NCBI RefSeq assembly: GCF_037126465.1
Contig: NC_088207.1
Location: 44,514,143 to 44,578,142, forward strand
Source: Ornithodoros turicata
Taxonomy: Eukaryota > Arthropoda > Arachnida > Ixodida > Argasidae
Direction of reading: 5' to 3'
Length of the DNA stretch: 64,000 bases
In this document: in pieces, positions 61,024 through 64,000 of the stretch
Numbering within the stretch: position 1 is the first letter of the stretch
Layout of the letters: each line of letters opens with the position of its first letter
Made by a program: the position numbers and the translations under genes
The notes under the pieces: model-generated
Told to the model about the DNA's origin: nothing
The model's input: the letters and a program-made list of their open reading frames with translations, nothing else
Database searches by the model: none

Positions 61024-64000
61024 ATGACATCTATAATTAAACTTCATGCTCTCTCGGGCGTTCACGACGAGTCTCCACAGTGCTACTTGCTTCAAGTAGA
61101 TGAATTCAAGTTTCTGCTGGACTGCGGTTGGAACGAGTTCTTTAGTTTACAAGCCGTGAAAGAAATGAAAAAGTAATTACATTGTGTTTTACACAGCACT
61201 ACTTTTTATTTGTCTACTTCTGAATGGACATGTCACATTTTATACGTGTAAAATGGTAAACAGTGACACAACCTCACCACTTATTGCAGATGTGCCAATC
61301 AAATTGATGCCGTTCTGCTCTCGTATCCCGATTGCAACCACTTGGGTGCTCTTCCCTACTTGGTTGGACACTGTGAACTAAAATGCCCCATATACGCTAC
61401 CGTGCCTGTTTACAAGATGGGGCAGATGTTCATGTACGACCTTTTCCAGTCGAGGCACAATATGGAGGATTTTACTCTATTTTCACTGGACGATGTCGAT
61501 GCTGCATTTGATAAAATTGTGCAGCTCAAGTACAGCCAGACAGTGGCACTAAAAGGTGACCAATGAGTGCGCATTTAATGACGTTCATGGTGGATGCAAA
61601 CTTTCATGTAATTGCAGGAAAAGGGCAGGGCTTATCCATCACTCCACTGCCTGGTGGCCACATGATTGGTGGCACAATCTGGCGAATAGTGAAAGATGGC
61701 GAGGAGGACATCCTGTACGCTGTTGATTTCAATCACAAGAAGGAGCGGCATCTCAACGGTTGTATTCTGGAACAGATATCTCGACCCTCGCTACTCATCA
61801 CGGATGCCTTCAATGCCACATACACACAGGCGCGGAGACGAACGAGAGATGAGCAACTCATGAGTACGTAAACAGCACGTGACATTGCGTTTCTAAAATT
61901 CTGGTCGCTTCTGCACGTTTTGCCATTAAAAGGAAATCATTTTGGAAATTGCATTTTCATTTGTGAATTCCTCGAATACTTTACAGCAAACATCTTACAG
62001 ACTCTCCGAAATGGGGGTAACGTCCTCGTCTCTGTAGACACAGCTGGCAGAGTGCTGGAACTGGCACACATGCTGGTAACGTGCATTGTACTAAACATGG
62101 ATTACATTTGAACAAGTTTTGTCGCAATTTAGATGTCAGTGTGTCATTTTTGCACATTTTTGCTCGCAGGAACAACTGTGGCGTAACCATGACTCTGGCC
62201 TAATGGCTTACTCCCTAGCACTGCTAAATAATGTCAGCTACAACGTCGTAGAGTTTGCCAAGTCTCAGGTAAGCTGCAGTTTCTTTGGGAAACAGCACTT
62301 CATTAGGGCCCAGATTGTGTCACGAGGTTGCAATGTGAAAGGATCCAAATTCAAAGCATTGAAAGTCACGTTCTGTGTTAGTTATGTCTTCCTTTCCCGT
62401 TCTCCTAGGAGCTTCCTGTCCTGTTTGCATTTCCCTCGTAGTTCCACTTGACTTCAAAGTTTTCAATGACGTCAGGGTTTTCATGGCCTCTTCGCATTTT
62501 TGTTCATCTCCAACTATCTCATTTTTGTTATCTTGTTCAGGTGGAGTGGATGAGTGACAAGGTCATGCGGTCCTTTGAAGGTGCCCGGAACAACCCTTTC
62601 CAGTTCAAGCACCTGCAGCTCTGTCATAGCCTGATGGAGCTGTCAAGAGTTCAGGAGCCTAAGGTTAGAAATTTGAAGATACTGCATGTACTAATGTAAA
62701 GTGCATGTGCTAAAGTTCCTTTGTCTGAAAATAGGTCACACCACAAATGTTAGGTACTTGGAAGACAAAAAAAAACACACAACACGTTAAGACAAGAGGA
62801 GCACACACTCTAGCACTCTGTTCTGCAACGGTCTGCTTCAGTGTCTTCAAAGTCGAGGGAGAAATTGCTTCTTAGGCTATCACATTTAATATGTGCAAGC
62901 TGAAAAATTGCATGGTGTGCCTTCAGCCTGTTGTTCAGAGAGCCCTCTCTCAGTCTTGTGAGCATAAGGCAGCGGAATTCCATACATACAGCGATACATA
63001 GATTTCTGAACAATTGTACATCATTGTAGACAAACTGGACTTATGCCATTAACTGCAAAATTTAGACTGCTTGATCATTAGGAGGAATTTTTGTTATTTA
63101 TAAAAACCCAAGGACTCTGTCCTGTTTGTTCTCAAAATATTTACTTGTAATGCTCAATATTGTTCATTGGCATATGTGTTTGGATGCAGGTGGTATTAGC
63201 CAGTATGCCAGACATGGAATGTGGCTTTTCCCGGGAGTTGTTCATACAGTGGTGTCGTAGTCCGAAGAACAGTGTCATCCTGACAAGTAGAACTAGCCCA
63301 GGAACGCTGGCCAGGGATCTGATAGAAAATCCTCACCAGCAAACACTTACCCTAAAAGTGAGTTGAACATGAAATGCGGTTGCGTATGAATGAAGCGTCG
63401 GAGGAGGTAAAAAGTTTCTGCGCACAAAAAATTTTCATAGGAGTTTTCGTTAAAAAAGGTTTCATATAAAGGTTTATATAAAAGCTTTCATCAGAGTTTT
63501 CATTTTCATAGGTTTTCATACAAGTTTTCATAAAAGTATCATAAAAAGTTTCATAAAGAAGTATTCATAAGGCACCCATCTGTCTTCCTTGCAGGTGAAG
63601 CAACGTGTGCGTTTAGAAGGTTCGGAATTGGAGGAATACATGCGTAAGGAAAAGGAACTGGCTGCTGCACGACAAAAAGCGGAAAGAGAAAAGTAAGTAT
63701 TGTAGCTTAGGGTTGATATACAGAGACCCCAGAGTTCATGCTTGTGCTTCTTTTTTTTTTTTTTCGTAGCTTCGGTTTCACTAAAAGTTTGACATGAATT
63801 TCAAGCAGTGAGGTTCTCAAAGTACATCACCAGTACATCCCCTGACACTCACACAAACAGTCTTCATTTACGGAACAAAATTAACTTGACGAAAGGACTA
63901 GTAGATCGTGTTGGTTGGTGGTGCATGAGTGAGTTGAAGTTGACAGTTCCGTCCGTCCGTGTTCCCGTCACGTTCATACACTAAAGTAACTTGGCCCAAC
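61024..64000 (+). CDS. CPSF2: CPSF2 (CPSF100), cleavage and polyadenylation specificity factor subunit 2, first 8 coding exons, partial at window edge
   Basis: Seen: exons 61024-61172, 61290-61555, 61618-61863, 61987-62075, 62170-62268, 62541-62663, 63190-63357 and 63595-63692 join in frame (GT-AG throughout) to give about 412 residues. The protein opens [12 protein letters not shown], has [11 protein letters not shown] in the second exon and [11 protein letters not shown] in the fourth, and is very close to animal CPSF2 from end to end. The family is about 780 residues, so roughly half is here; the last exon shown ends in a charged, lysine/glutamate-rich stretch, as in the human protein. Role (established): core subunit of the complex that recognises and cleaves pre-mRNA 3' ends, paired with the nuclease CPSF73. 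The metallo-beta-lactamase fold is inactive: where the nuclease has HxHxDH, this protein has S-Y-P-D-C-N-H (residues 61-67). Start chosen because the conserved N-terminus begins there, in a GCCATGA context. Introns are short (62-526 bp). Confidence 0.97.

Overview
The window is eukaryotic nuclear DNA with spliced genes, GT-AG introns and a dense load of short interspersed and hairpin-type repeats. The two genes found are conserved across animals. The repeat landscape (tRNA-derived SINEs with a GGAATAAA tail, TA-flanked palindromic MITEs, a decayed non-LTR retrotransposon) would suit a chelicerate such as a tick. The animal assignment is firm; the tick assignment is inference from repeat style and protein resemblance, not from a search.

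Layout. Positions 1 to about 49,800 hold no gene I can support. This stretch is intergenic and repeat-rich: SINE copies in both orientations, at least eight copies of one long-hairpin MITE family (four packed head to tail at 12.07-13.28 kb), several other inverted-repeat elements, a reverse-transcriptase pseudogene (37.2-38.1 kb), a 1.6 kb element bounded by about 190-bp inverted arms (41.4-43.0 kb) and a foldback element with a perfect 72-bp palindrome (44.24-45.07 kb). From about 49.8 to 53.05 kb the base composition is calmer; this is probably the 3' untranslated or downstream region of the next gene, with one inserted element.

Positions 53,056-60,313 (minus strand) hold a complete 13-exon gene for a TMEM62-like protein of 658 residues: an N-terminal hydrophobic anchor, a metallophosphoesterase domain with all its motifs, then a multi-pass membrane region. 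Positions 61,024 to the right edge (plus strand) hold the first eight coding exons, about 412 residues, of CPSF2 (the 100 kDa subunit of the cleavage and polyadenylation specificity factor). The gene runs out of the window. The two start codons are 710 bp apart and the genes are divergent, so they may share a promoter region. I see no functional link between them beyond position.

I did not find a bacterial-type or clearly new biochemical system. The most unusual material is structural: clustered long hairpins, nested palindromic elements, the foldback element, and a 9-base word that recurs far more often than chance predicts.
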